Program-made: the position numbers and the translations under genes
DNA from: an uncultured Helicobacteraceae bacterium
GTDB lineage: Bacteria; Campylobacterota; Campylobacteria; Campylobacterales; Helicobacteraceae
Length of the DNA stretch: 10,029 nt
Assembly (NCBI GenBank): GCA_934728205.1
Contig: CAKVEH010000037.1
Location: forward strand, 1-10,029
Direction of reading: 5' to 3'
Notes under the pieces: generated by a model
What the model was told of the DNA's origin: nothing
Databases searched by the model: none
The model's input: the letters and a program-made list of their open reading frames with translations, nothing else
Shown here: positions 1 to 6,866 of the stretch, one piece after another
How the letters are laid out: each line of letters opens with the position of its first letter
Numbering within the stretch: the stretch's first letter is position 1

Positions 1-906
1 GGCGTGATTTTATTGCTTGGCAAATGTGTGCCAATGGCTCTTAAAGTCTTTTTGGTTACTTTAGCGGTGGCTGATGATTTAGGCGCGATTATGATAATAG
101 CCACAGCCTATCCATCGCCTGAAGGCGTGCATTTTGTTTGGCTGGGATTTTCAGCACTTATAGTTGTCGCCCTCATAGTGCTTAATAAAATCGGTGTGCG
201 AAATTTGGGAATCTACCTGGTTGTTGGTGGATTGCTTTGGTTTTGTGTGCATCATAGTGGCATTCACGCGACTATCGCGGGGGTTATTTTAGCATTTTGT
301 GTGCCTGTGAAGCCAAAAATGCCAAGCGAGCAATTTCTCAATCTTTTTGAGGAGTTGCCCCAAAAATTCAAACAAATGGATAGAGATAAAAAGAATGTGC
401 TCCTCACACGCGAACAAATGAATATTTTAAGCACTATGGCAAAGGATTCTATCAATGTTCAAAATCCACTTTTGCGTTTGGAGCACGCCTTACAGCCATT
501 TTGTGCGTATTTTATAATGCCACTTTTTGCGTTTAGTAACGCAGGAGTAAATCTCTCTGGTGGCATTGATTTTGGATTAGATTATATTGCACCAGGCATA
601 TTTCTTGGGCTTGTAGTTGGTAAGCCTATTGGCATTTTACTTTTTACATTTCTTAGCGAGAAGTTGGGTGTCGCAGCGCGCCCTGTGGGGATACGATGGG
701 CAGAGATTCTTGGGGCTGGAATGTTGGCTGGCATTGGTTTTACAATGTCAATTTTTGTCTCAAATCTTGCTTTTGATTCATTTGGTGGCGGAGATTCTCA
801 AAGTGCTGAAGATGTTGCTAAAATTTCTATTTTGATTGCTTCTAGCACGGCAAGCATTCTTGGCGCGGTTTTTTTGTTTGTGTATAGTTTTATAAAAAAG
901 CGTTAG
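1..906 (+). CDS. nhaA: Na+/H+ antiporter NhaA (3' part; 5' end outside window)
   Basis: NhaA is an inner-membrane electrogenic antiporter that expels Na+ in exchange for H+ and supports pH and salt homeostasis. The reading frame is open from base 1, so 301 residues of the C-terminal part are seen and the true start lies upstream. The paired aspartates of the ion-binding site (D163/D164 in E. coli) are in AVADDLGAI, codons 73-78. The conserved lysine of helix X (K300 in E. coli) is in VVGKPIGI, codon 622-624. The helix XI motif GIGFTMSIFVSNLAF is also present. Between the IHATIAGVILAF helix and the next one (LRLEHALQP) there is a charged stretch of about 50 residues (roughly bases 304-470). 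It is much longer than the E. coli loop, and from memory H. pylori NhaA is also expanded here. Identity is secure; only the N-terminal part is missing. Confidence 0.95.
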   Translation, partial: GVILLLGKCVPMALKVFLVTLAVADDLGAIMIIATAYPSPEGVHFVWLGFSALIVVALIVLNKIGVRNLGIYLVVGGLLWFCVHHSGIHATIAGVILAFCVPVKPKMPSEQFLNLFEELPQKFKQMDRDKKNVLLTREQMNILSTMAKDSINVQNPLLRLEHALQPFCAYFIMPLFAFSNAGVNLSGGIDFGLDYIAPGIFLGLVVGKPIGILLFTFLSEKLGVAARPVGIRWAEILGAGMLAGIGFTMSIFVSNLAFDSFGGGDSQSAEDVAKISILIASSTASILGAVFLFVYSFIKKR

Positions 907-937
907 CCCACAGCACACTCATTGTAGCTATTTAGAG

Positions 938-996
938 ATTGTAGTGTAGATTCTTTGTATAAAATCAAAATCTTTTAAGCAAAGAATCGCTACAAT
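938..996. repeat. Imperfect inverted repeat downstream of nhaA and over the yajC promoter
   Basis: GATTCTTTG (949-957) is perfectly complementary to CAAAGAATC (980-988). The outer arms extend it: ATTGTAG (938-944) pairs with CTACAAT (990-996), with unpaired TGTA on the left and G on the right. The loop is 22 bases, 958-979. The right arm ends in TTTTA, so the transcript could fold as a weak terminator for nhaA. The same arm contains the likely -10 box of yajC. The repeat is plain in the sequence; its function is inferred. Confidence 0.6.
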
Positions 997-997
997 T
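989..997 (+). promoter_or_regulatory. Probable -10 region of the yajC-secDF promoter
   Basis: TACAAT at 991-996 within GCTACAATT fits a Campylobacterota sigma-70 -10 box, a group in which the -35 element is poorly conserved. It lies about 32 bases before the yajC ATG, leaving room for a start near 1003 and the ribosome site AAAGGA at 1016-1021. An alternative -10, TATAAAAT, lies at 958-965. The same nine bases recur upstream of pheS. Confidence 0.5.
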
Positions 998-1027
998 TTA
1001 CACCTAAATCACACAAAAGGATAGCAA

Positions 1028-1393
1028 ATGAAATGTAAATTGTTCTTTTTAGCTTTAATAAGTGGGTGTGTGCTTATAGCCGATGAGATTCCCGCTCAAA
1101 GACCTCAATCTGGCGTTGATGACACGCTTATAGGATTAGCACCTATTGCGTTTTTTATCTTGTTGATTTATTTTCTCATTGTGCGCCCACAAAACACTCG
1201 CCGCAAAAAACATCAAGAAATGATAACAAGCCTTAAGAAAGGCGATAAAATCATTACCACAGGTGGTTTGATAGCTGAAGTGGTGAAACCAGAAGACGAT
1301 TTCTTTAGTGTGCGCTTAAACGATGATACAATAGTAAAGCTCTCAAGAGAGTTTGTTGCTTACAAAATCGATGATACACAGCAAAACAACTAA
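1028..1393 (+). CDS. yajC: Sec translocase accessory subunit YajC
   Basis: YajC is a small inner-membrane protein that associates with SecD-SecF and the SecYEG channel during protein export. The 121-residue product has an N-terminal hydrophobic stretch (residues 5-17), then one strong membrane helix (about 36-52) ending in the family hallmark RPQ (53-55). A basic patch follows (RRKKHQ), then the soluble YajC domain with KKGDKIITTGGL (70-81) and a conserved C-terminal strand with REFVAYKI. The start at ATG 1028 has AAAGGA six bases upstream. It is the first gene of the group with secD and secF, 14 bases before secD. Unlike E. coli YajC, it begins with a signal-like segment containing ISGC (11-14), which resembles a lipobox, although the segment is short for a lipoprotein signal. 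Identity is well supported by both motif and neighbours. Confidence 0.93.
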   Translation: MKCKLFFLALISGCVLIADEIPAQRPQSGVDDTLIGLAPIAFFILLIYFLIVRPQNTRRKKHQEMITSLKKGDKIITTGGLIAEVVKPEDDFFSVRLNDDTIVKLSREFVAYKIDDTQQNN

Positions 1394-1407
1394 GTGATTA
1401 TGACACG

Positions 1408-3021
1408 ATGAATCAGGGTATCAACTTTCGTCTCTTAAGTCTTATTGGGGCAGCAATTTTTGGAATCTTTTTTAGCCTGCCATCATTTTTTGATATAGAT
1501 GGGCGCAAGATTACGCTTGGGCTTGATTTACAAGGTGGGCTCAACCTCCTTTTGGGCGTCAAGAGTGAAGAGGCTGTGAATGCAAAACTCTCAAGCCTAG
1601 CTTCAAGCATTAAATTTGAAAGTGAAAACAAAAAACTTTTAGTAGATTCTGTGAAGATACGCACAAACAAACTTACATTTGAGGTGCTAAACCCACAAGA
1701 AAAGCCAGAAATACAATCAATGCTAGAAAAATTTGATGGCTTAGTAGTGTTTGAAGAAAATAACATCTATACCCTATCTTTTAGTGAAGAAGAAATCAAT
1801 AAAATCAAAGAAGATGCTATCGAGCAAGCTATCGGCACAATTCGCAAGCGATTAGACATTTTTGGCTTGAGCGAACCTAGTGTTACAAGGCAGGGAAAGG
1901 AAAATATCCTAGTCGAAGTGCCCGGTGAAAACACACCGCAAGAAGAGGAGCGATTGCGCAATCTTATCTCCAAGCCTTCATATTTAGAGTTTATGGCAGT
2001 TGATGAGGAGCGTAACGCACGGGTAAATCTAATGAGTGATTTGGAAGCTGAGGAATATGGTGATGTAATTTTACCATTTGCTAAAAGCACTTCTAGTGGA
2101 GAGAGCGGCTTTTTACTTGTAAAAAAAATCCCCATTTTAGATGGTTCATCAATCACAAGTGCCTCTCCAAGCAGAGACCAAAATAATCAATATGTGGTGA
2201 GTTTTACGCTAGATTCTGCTGGAGCGAGAATCTTTGGGGACTTTTCTGGTAAAAATATTGGCAAGCGGTTAGCTATTGTGCTTGATGGCAAGGTGTATTC
2301 CGCACCTGTGCTTCGTAGCAGGATTACTGATAGCGGGCAAATAAGCGGAGACTTTGATAAATATTCCGCTGCAGATTTAGCCCTTACGCTCAAAAGTGGT
2401 GCATTGCCCGCTTCTATGGAAGTGTTAGAAAAGCGTGGAGTGGGACCAAGTTTGGGTGAAGATAGTATTAGGGCGTCTATGATTGCCCTTATAAGTGGAT
2501 TTGTGTTGGTGGTAATCTTTATGATAGCGTATTACAATGTCGCTGGAATCATTGCTGTGGTGGCATTGTTGGTTAATATTGTGCTTATTGTGGCTGTTAT
2601 GGCACTTTTTGGTGCGACACTTACACTGCCCGGAATGGCTGGAATCGTGCTTACCGTCGGTATGGCAGTTGATGCTAATATCATCATCAATGAGAGAATC
2701 CGCGAAGCCTTGCGGGGAGGAAACTCTATTGCTAAGTCCATAGAGCTTGGCTATGCTAACGCCTCTAGGGCGATTTTTGATTCAAATATTACCACGCTTT
2801 TGGTCGCTATTTTACTTTATGCTTATGGCACAGGCGCGGTGCAAGGATTTGCCATTACACTAAGTCTTGGAATCATCGCCTCGATTCTCACTGCTATTGT
2901 CGGCACACACGGAATCTATCAAGCCATTTTGCCAAAAATCGCTAATTCAAAGGCATTATGGCTATGGTTTGGCGTAAGCAATGCGACAAAAGATTCCCAA
3001 AAACTTGGATTAGGCAAGTAG
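1408..3021 (+). CDS. secD: Protein translocase subunit SecD
   Basis: SecD works with SecF in the inner membrane, using the proton gradient to help pull exported proteins through SecYEG. The product is 537 residues. Helix 1 (about 12-29) is followed by the family motif LGLDLQGGLNLLLGV (37-51), with D40. A large periplasmic domain runs to about residue 350. A five-helix RND-type membrane domain begins near M358 and contains GMAVDANIIINERIRE, with D422 equivalent to the essential proton-pathway aspartate of the family. The ATG at 1408 lacks a clear Shine-Dalgarno sequence and lies 14 bases after the yajC stop, so translation may be coupled to yajC. Full length, with no frameshift seen. It is followed 11 bases later by secF as a separate gene, not fused as in some bacteria. 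Confidence 0.97.
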   Translation: MNQGINFRLLSLIGAAIFGIFFSLPSFFDIDGRKITLGLDLQGGLNLLLGVKSEEAVNAKLSSLASSIKFESENKKLLVDSVKIRTNKLTFEVLNPQEKPEIQSMLEKFDGLVVFEENNIYTLSFSEEEINKIKEDAIEQAIGTIRKRLDIFGLSEPSVTRQGKENILVEVPGENTPQEEERLRNLISKPSYLEFMAVDEERNARVNLMSDLEAEEYGDVILPFAKSTSSGESGFLLVKKIPILDGSSITSASPSRDQNNQYVVSFTLDSAGARIFGDFSGKNIGKRLAIVLDGKVYSAPVLRSRITDSGQISGDFDKYSAADLALTLKSGALPASMEVLEKRGVGPSLGEDSIRASMIALISGFVLVVIFMIAYYNVAGIIAVVALLVNIVLIVAVMALFGATLTLPGMAGIVLTVGMAVDANIIINERIREALRGGNSIAKSIELGYANASRAIFDSNITTLLVAILLYAYGTGAVQGFAITLSLGIIASILTAIVGTHGIYQAILPKIANSKALWLWFGVSNATKDSQKLGLGK

Positions 3022-3027
3022 AGGAGG
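3022..3027 (+). promoter_or_regulatory. Ribosome binding site that fixes the secF start
   Basis: AGGAGG lies five bases before ATG 3033. This near-perfect site supports 3033 over an in-frame ATG at 2958, which lies within secD and would add 25 residues unlike SecF. Confidence 0.8.
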
Positions 3028-3032
3028 GTGCA

Positions 3033-4007
3033 ATGGAAGTATTTAAAAAAGTAAAGATTTATGATTTTGTCAAATATAGCCTTTATGGTCTTATTCTTTC
3101 TGTGGTGCTTTGTGTTGCTTCAATCTCGCTTATTGTGATAAAAGACTTTAAGCTAGTCATTGATTTTGCGGGTGTGAGTATCGTGCAGATTCAATACACC
3201 GATTTACAAAAAGCCCCAATTCAGCAAATTAGAGAGATTCTCTCAAATGATGAACGATTTAAAGGATTCCAAGTAAGTGAGTTTGGCGAACCAAATGAAG
3301 TGTTGCTAAAGCTCCCAGAATTTGGTGAAAGTAGCGCGCAAGTGGCTCAAATTGTCCAATCCCTTTTAGTATCCACAGGATCGTTTGAAATCCGCCGTGA
3401 TAATACTATTAGTGGAAAAGTGGGTGATGAATTTAAGAAAAAAGGGATTATTGCCATTGTGCTTGCTTTAGTGGCAATGATGACATATATTTCTTTTCGT
3501 TATGAGTGGAGATTCTCTCTTGCTGGGATTTGCACGCTCGCACACGATGTAATCATTGTCTCTGGCATTGTGATTATCACTGATATTGATTTTAATTTAG
3601 AGGTGCTAGCGGCGTTACTAACGCTTATTGGTTATTCGATAAATGATATTATCATCATATTTGATAGAATCCGTGAGCAAATGCTTTCAAAGCGAATGAG
3701 TGATATGAATTTTGTGATTAACGAGGCTGTTTCTGCTACACTTTCGCGGACGATTCTCACTTCTGTAACGGTGTTTTTGGTCGTCTTAACGCTCTATCTC
3801 TTTGGCGGGGATATTATCAAAGGATTCTCACTGCCAATGCTTGCTGGTGTGCTGATTGCGACTTATAGCTCAATGTTTGTCGCACCAAGACTAGCGATTG
3901 TATTTGGCTTTAGTTTGGATACATATTACCAAAAAGAGCTAGAGAAGAAAAAAAGAGCGCAGGAAAAAGAGCGGTTACGCGCAATGTATGAAAATGGTCG
4001 TGTATAG
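3033..4007 (+). CDS. secF: Protein translocase subunit SecF
   Basis: SecF is the partner of SecD in proton-driven completion of protein export. The product is 324 residues. Helix 1 (about 15-34) is followed by VIDFAGVSIVQIQY, the SecF counterpart of the SecD family motif, then a short periplasmic domain. The five-helix RND membrane domain contains GYSINDIIIIFDRIRE (200-215), with the conserved D205. It continues with SRTILTSVTVFLVV and LYLFGGDIIKGFSLPML, typical of SecF. The C-terminus is a lysine- and glutamate-rich tail (ELEKKKRAQEKERLR), probably cytoplasmic and helical. ATG 3033 was chosen because of the strong AGGAGG and because the protein then starts with the expected short charged N-terminus (MEVFKKVKIYDFVKYS). 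It sits 11 bases after secD and 27 bases before the next gene, as in an operon. Confidence 0.97.
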   Translation: MEVFKKVKIYDFVKYSLYGLILSVVLCVASISLIVIKDFKLVIDFAGVSIVQIQYTDLQKAPIQQIREILSNDERFKGFQVSEFGEPNEVLLKLPEFGESSAQVAQIVQSLLVSTGSFEIRRDNTISGKVGDEFKKKGIIAIVLALVAMMTYISFRYEWRFSLAGICTLAHDVIIVSGIVIITDIDFNLEVLAALLTLIGYSINDIIIIFDRIREQMLSKRMSDMNFVINEAVSATLSRTILTSVTVFLVVLTLYLFGGDIIKGFSLPMLAGVLIATYSSMFVAPRLAIVFGFSLDTYYQKELEKKKRAQEKERLRAMYENGRV

Positions 4008-4034
4008 CGCAATAAACTTAAAGGAGTGGTATAA

Positions 4035-4376
4035 ATGAATTGGGGAAGAGTGTTTTTTGTATTTTTTAGTGTAATGGGACTAACGCTTGGTGTGGAGTTT
4101 TTATTTGAGGGTAATATTGTGATTTTATTTTTATGTGCAAGTGTGAATTTCTTGTGTGCGACTTTTCGCATAGGTATAAAAAGCTCTCTATCAGCGGAGA
4201 TTTTGGCGACTTTTGTGGTGGCGATATTCCATTTAGCAGCAGCATTTGTTATTTTGCAAGTTTTTGGAATGAAGCATTTAGGATATGGAATAGTTATTGG
4301 CGCGGTCGTTGCGAATTTTTATGCCCTCGTGCTACTTACCATTGAGAGTATAAAAGACGGGAGAGAGGAAATTTAA
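4035..4376 (+). CDS. Small conserved membrane protein downstream of secF (unknown function)
   Basis: The function is unknown. The 113-residue product is hydrophobic, with three or four predicted membrane helices (about 5-23, 25-44, 53-76 and 80-103). Short basic or polar connectors include FRIGIKSS, and the tail is charged (SIKDGREEI). It resembles the small uncharacterised protein that follows secF in H. pylori (HP1548, from memory) and may belong to the Campylobacterota family called DUF6394; that name is a recollection and unchecked. ATG 4035 is preceded by a good AAAGGAG at 4020-4026. The 27-base gap after secF and the absence of an evident promoter suggest cotranscription with yajC-secD-secF. 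That would fit an accessory role in membrane-protein biogenesis, but this rests on position alone. That it is a real gene is well supported; no role can be read from its residues. Confidence 0.85.
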   Translation: MNWGRVFFVFFSVMGLTLGVEFLFEGNIVILFLCASVNFLCATFRIGIKSSLSAEILATFVVAIFHLAAAFVILQVFGMKHLGYGIVIGAVVANFYALVLLTIESIKDGREEI

Positions 4377-4395
4377 AGGAATAAGGCAAAATGGG

Positions 4396-4404
4396 TGATA
4401 TAAA
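4396..4404 (+). promoter_or_regulatory. Possible extended -10 element for nrdB
   Basis: TGATATAAA matches an extended -10 (TGN followed by TATAAA). It would start transcription near 4411, just ahead of the nrdB ribosome site at 4415. The 50-base gap holds no terminator, so read-through from the sec operon is equally possible. Confidence 0.3.
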
Positions 4405-4414
4405 TGCAATAAAC

Positions 4415-4421
4415 AAAGGAG
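4415..4421 (+). promoter_or_regulatory. Ribosome binding site that decides the nrdB start
   Basis: AAAGGAG lies five bases before ATG 4427. The in-frame ATG at 4391 also has AAAGGA upstream (4375-4380), but at a long spacing of ten bases. It would add 12 residues not expected in the family. Confidence 0.65.
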
Positions 4422-4426
4422 AGAGA

Positions 4427-5473
4427 ATGCAAGAAAATCAAAGCCCGATTATCGAGCGCAAAAAAATCTATAATCCACACAGCACAGAGGATGTGAATGA
4501 ACGCAAAATATTTGGCGGGAATCCTACAAGTATATTTGATTTAAACAAAATCAAATATCAATGGGCGTATAATCTATGGAAGACAATGCTTGCAAACACT
4601 TGGTTTCCAGAAGAAGTCAATATGAATGCTGATAAACGCGACTATAATGGTGGGCTAGCTCCACAAGAAAAACTTGGCTATGATAGAGCACTTGCTCAGC
4701 TTATTTTTATGGATTCTTTGCAAACAAACAACTTGATTGACAATGTCAATCCTTATATGACAAGCCCAGAAATTAACCTTGTGCTTGTGCGTCAAGCTTA
4801 TGAAGAGGCTTTGCATTCCCAAAGCTACGCTGTAATGGTGGAATCTATCTCTGCTAACACAGAGGAGATTTATGATATGTGGCGCGTGGATATGCAGTTG
4901 CGTGCGAAAAATGACTATATCGCCGATGTGTATATCGAGCTTGCCACCAACCCAACGGAATACAATCTTATTAAAGCAATGTTTGCTAACCAAATTTTAG
5001 AGGGGATTTATTTTTATAGTGGATTTTGCTATTTTTACACACTTGCTAGAAGTGGTAAAATGCTTGGTAGTGCGCAAATGATACGATTTATCAACCGCGA
5101 TGAAGTAACGCACTTAGTCCTTTTCCAAAATATGATAAACTCAGTGCGCAAAGAGCGACCCGATTTATTTACTAAAAGCCTAGAAGAAGAAGTCATAGAA
5201 ATGTTTAAAAAAGCCGTAGATGTGGAATCTTCTTGGGGCGAGTATATCACGCAAGGACAGATTCTGGGACTTACGGGTGATATTATCCGTCAATATATTG
5301 AATTCCTTGCTGATGAGCGATTAAGTAGAGTAGGGCTACCAAAACTTTATAACACCACCCATCCGATTAAATGGGTGGATAAGTTTTCAAGTTTTAATGA
5401 CCAAAAAACCAACTTCTTTGAAGCAAAGGTAACAAATTATGCAAAAGGGAGTATTGATTTTGATGATTTCTAA
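4427..5473 (+). CDS. nrdB: Class I ribonucleotide reductase small (beta, R2) subunit
   Basis: NrdB carries the di-iron tyrosyl-radical cofactor with which NrdA reduces ribonucleotides to deoxyribonucleotides for DNA synthesis in the cytoplasm. The 348-residue product has the expected metal ligands: D96 (FMDSLQ), E127 and H130 (EALHSQSY), E192 (ILEGIYFY), and E226 and H229 (RDEVTHL). The radical tyrosine is present as Y134, four residues after H130, so this is not the phenylalanine-type (class Ic) subunit. The C-terminus, GSIDFDDF, is an acidic and aromatic tail of the kind that docks on the large subunit. The large-subunit gene nrdA is not in the window. A start at 4427 gives a protein close to the H. 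pylori length; 4391 is the alternative. The stop codon is overlapped by the next gene. In H. pylori, as I recall it, nrdB is followed directly by pcm. Confidence 0.95.
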   Translation: MQENQSPIIERKKIYNPHSTEDVNERKIFGGNPTSIFDLNKIKYQWAYNLWKTMLANTWFPEEVNMNADKRDYNGGLAPQEKLGYDRALAQLIFMDSLQTNNLIDNVNPYMTSPEINLVLVRQAYEEALHSQSYAVMVESISANTEEIYDMWRVDMQLRAKNDYIADVYIELATNPTEYNLIKAMFANQILEGIYFYSGFCYFYTLARSGKMLGSAQMIRFINRDEVTHLVLFQNMINSVRKERPDLFTKSLEEEVIEMFKKAVDVESSWGEYITQGQILGLTGDIIRQYIEFLADERLSRVGLPKLYNTTHPIKWVDKFSSFNDQKTNFFEAKVTNYAKGSIDFDDF

Positions 5474-6209
5474 GAATCCATATAGGAAGCTTTGCGCCTT
5501 GCAGGTGAAAATCGGGCAGGATTTTGAGTTAAATTTAAAAAAAGTGCTTGAATGCCTCAAAAATGTCGAGCAAGATTCTATTGTTTGCACGCCAGAAGTG
5601 GTTTTTAGCGGGTTTGCGTATCAAAAAATGGAGGAGGCGAGCGAGTTTTCAAAAGTCGTTACGCAAAAACTTTTAGAATCTAGCACAAAATGCACCATAG
5701 TAACGACAATGATAGAAAAAAAGCGCAATAAATTTTACAACAACCTTAAAGTATTTCATAAAGGTGAAGTAATACACAAGCAATCCAAGCACAAGCTCTT
5801 TGAGCTTGGTGATGAGAATCTGCACTTTGAAGCTGGAAGTGAAGATGAGATTTTGCCTTTTTTTGTAGATTCTATAAAATGCGCGGCGATTAACTGCTTT
5901 GAGTTGCGTTTTATTGATTTATGGAAGCGCATTCAAGGAGCGGATATTATCTTTGTCCCAGCAATTTGGGGTAGGGCGAGAAAAGAGCAATTTGAAACAC
6001 TCACTAAAGCCCTTGCTATTAGCAATCAAGCCTTTGTAGTGGCAAGCGATGGTGCAAATGATACAATGGCTAAGGGAAGTGCAGTCATCACGCCGTATGG
6101 AATCGTATATAAAAATGACAAAAAAGAAATTGTGGGCACACAAGTTGATTTACGCGATAGTGCAAAAATGCGCAAACATATCCAAACAGGAATCCCAATC
6201 AATTCATAG
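5463..6209 (+). CDS. Nitrilase-superfamily carbon-nitrogen hydrolase
   Basis: This is a cytoplasmic amidase-like enzyme of the carbon-nitrogen hydrolase fold; the substrate cannot be told from sequence. The 248-residue product shows the Glu-Lys-Cys catalytic triad: E45 in [11 protein letters not shown]109 (or K111) in [11 protein letters not shown], and C145 in [24 protein letters not shown] follows, as is usual after the nucleophile. The common CYD-x-RF is here CFELRF, with Glu for Asp. The usual Lys-x-His-Leu is also altered. The chosen ATG 5463 overlaps the nrdB end by 11 bases, so translation is probably coupled. AAAGGGA (5444-5450) lies 12 bases upstream, so TTG 5454 or TTG 5460 are possible starts, and ATG 5439 would be in frame too. 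H. pylori has no such gene at this spot as I remember it. Candidate roles such as metabolite-repair amidase are guesses. Confidence 0.88.
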   Translation: MISKNPYRKLCALQVKIGQDFELNLKKVLECLKNVEQDSIVCTPEVVFSGFAYQKMEEASEFSKVVTQKLLESSTKCTIVTTMIEKKRNKFYNNLKVFHKGEVIHKQSKHKLFELGDENLHFEAGSEDEILPFFVDSIKCAAINCFELRFIDLWKRIQGADIIFVPAIWGRARKEQFETLTKALAISNQAFVVASDGANDTMAKGSAVITPYGIVYKNDKKEIVGTQVDLRDSAKMRKHIQTGIPINS

Positions 6210-6218
6210 CAAAAATCT

Positions 6219-6225
6219 AAAGAGG
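6219..6225 (+). promoter_or_regulatory. Ribosome binding site that decides the pcm start
   Basis: AAAGAGG lies five bases before ATG 6231. A GTG at 6225, two codons upstream in the same frame, overlaps this site itself and so cannot be served by it. Confidence 0.65.
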
Positions 6226-6230
6226 TGCGA

Positions 6231-6863
6231 ATGTCCCAACATTTAATTAAAATGGTAGATGAGATTCAGCGGTTTGTGCGTTTATCGCCAAAAGTGATAA
6301 ACGCTATGCAAAGCGTGGATAGGGCATTTTTCGTGCCAGAAATTTTTTTAGACAAAGCATATAGCTTAGATGCGTTGCCAATAGAGCAATCTCAATGGAT
6401 TAGTTCTCCACTCACTGTGGCGATAATGACGCAATCCCTTATGCCACAAGGTGGAGAAAATGTGTTAGAAATCGGCTGTGGGAGTGGCTATCAGGCAATG
6501 ATTCTCTCTAAACTTTTTAGACGCGTTTGCACGATTGAGCGCATAGAGAGACTTTTTTTAGAAGCGCGAAAGAGGTTTAGTGTCCTAAGTGCGGATAATA
6601 TTTTTAGCAAACTCGGTGATGGGCAAGATGGCTGGGAAGAGCACGCACCCTATGATGCTGTGATTTTTAGCGCGTGCGCACAGGGTATCCCGCTAAAGAT
6701 TATTGAGCAGTTAAAAGAAGGAGGTGTGCTTTTAATGCCATTTTTACAAGATGGCAAACAGCATATCACGCGTTTTGTGAAAATTGATGGTGCGCTAAGT
6801 AAGCCACTTGTGATTACACAATGTCTTTTTGTCGATGTGTGTAATGGAATCTTAAGGCAATAG
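6231..6863 (+). CDS. pcm: Protein-L-isoaspartate O-methyltransferase
   Basis: Pcm methylates the abnormal L-isoaspartyl residues that form in ageing proteins, using S-adenosylmethionine, so that they can revert towards aspartate. The 210-residue product, normal for the family, has the sequence RAFFVPE (31-37) and the segment WISSPLTVAIMTQSL (56-70). The latter corresponds to the family's ISQPxxVAxMT, with Ser in place of Gln. SAM-binding motif I is VLEIGCGSGYQA (78-89). Further conserved blocks are GDGQDGW (129-135), YDAVIFSA (141-148) and LKEGGVLLMPF (161-171). ATG 6231 was chosen for its AAAGAGG. It follows the nitrilase gene by 21 bases with no visible promoter, and precedes the next gene by three bases. 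H. pylori also has pcm between nrdB and the LptF-type permease. The ISSP variant is the only notable departure. Confidence 0.92.
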   Translation: MSQHLIKMVDEIQRFVRLSPKVINAMQSVDRAFFVPEIFLDKAYSLDALPIEQSQWISSPLTVAIMTQSLMPQGGENVLEIGCGSGYQAMILSKLFRRVCTIERIERLFLEARKRFSVLSADNIFSKLGDGQDGWEEHAPYDAVIFSACAQGIPLKIIEQLKEGGVLLMPFLQDGKQHITRFVKIDGALSKPLVITQCLFVDVCNGILRQ

Positions 6864-6866
6864 TGT

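Noticed and set aside
1413..2393. Minus-strand open frames of 68-129 residues opposite secD
   Set aside because: They are shadows of secD: Ser- and Leu-rich composition, no ribosome sites, no recognisable motif, fully inside a conserved gene.
2958..3032. Upstream ATG for secF, extending it into secD
   Set aside because: The extra 25 residues do not look like SecF and there is a strong AGGAGG just before ATG 3033.
4391..4426. Upstream ATG for nrdB adding 12 residues
   Set aside because: Its ribosome site is at poor spacing, while 4427 has AAAGGAG at ideal spacing; kept only as an alternative.
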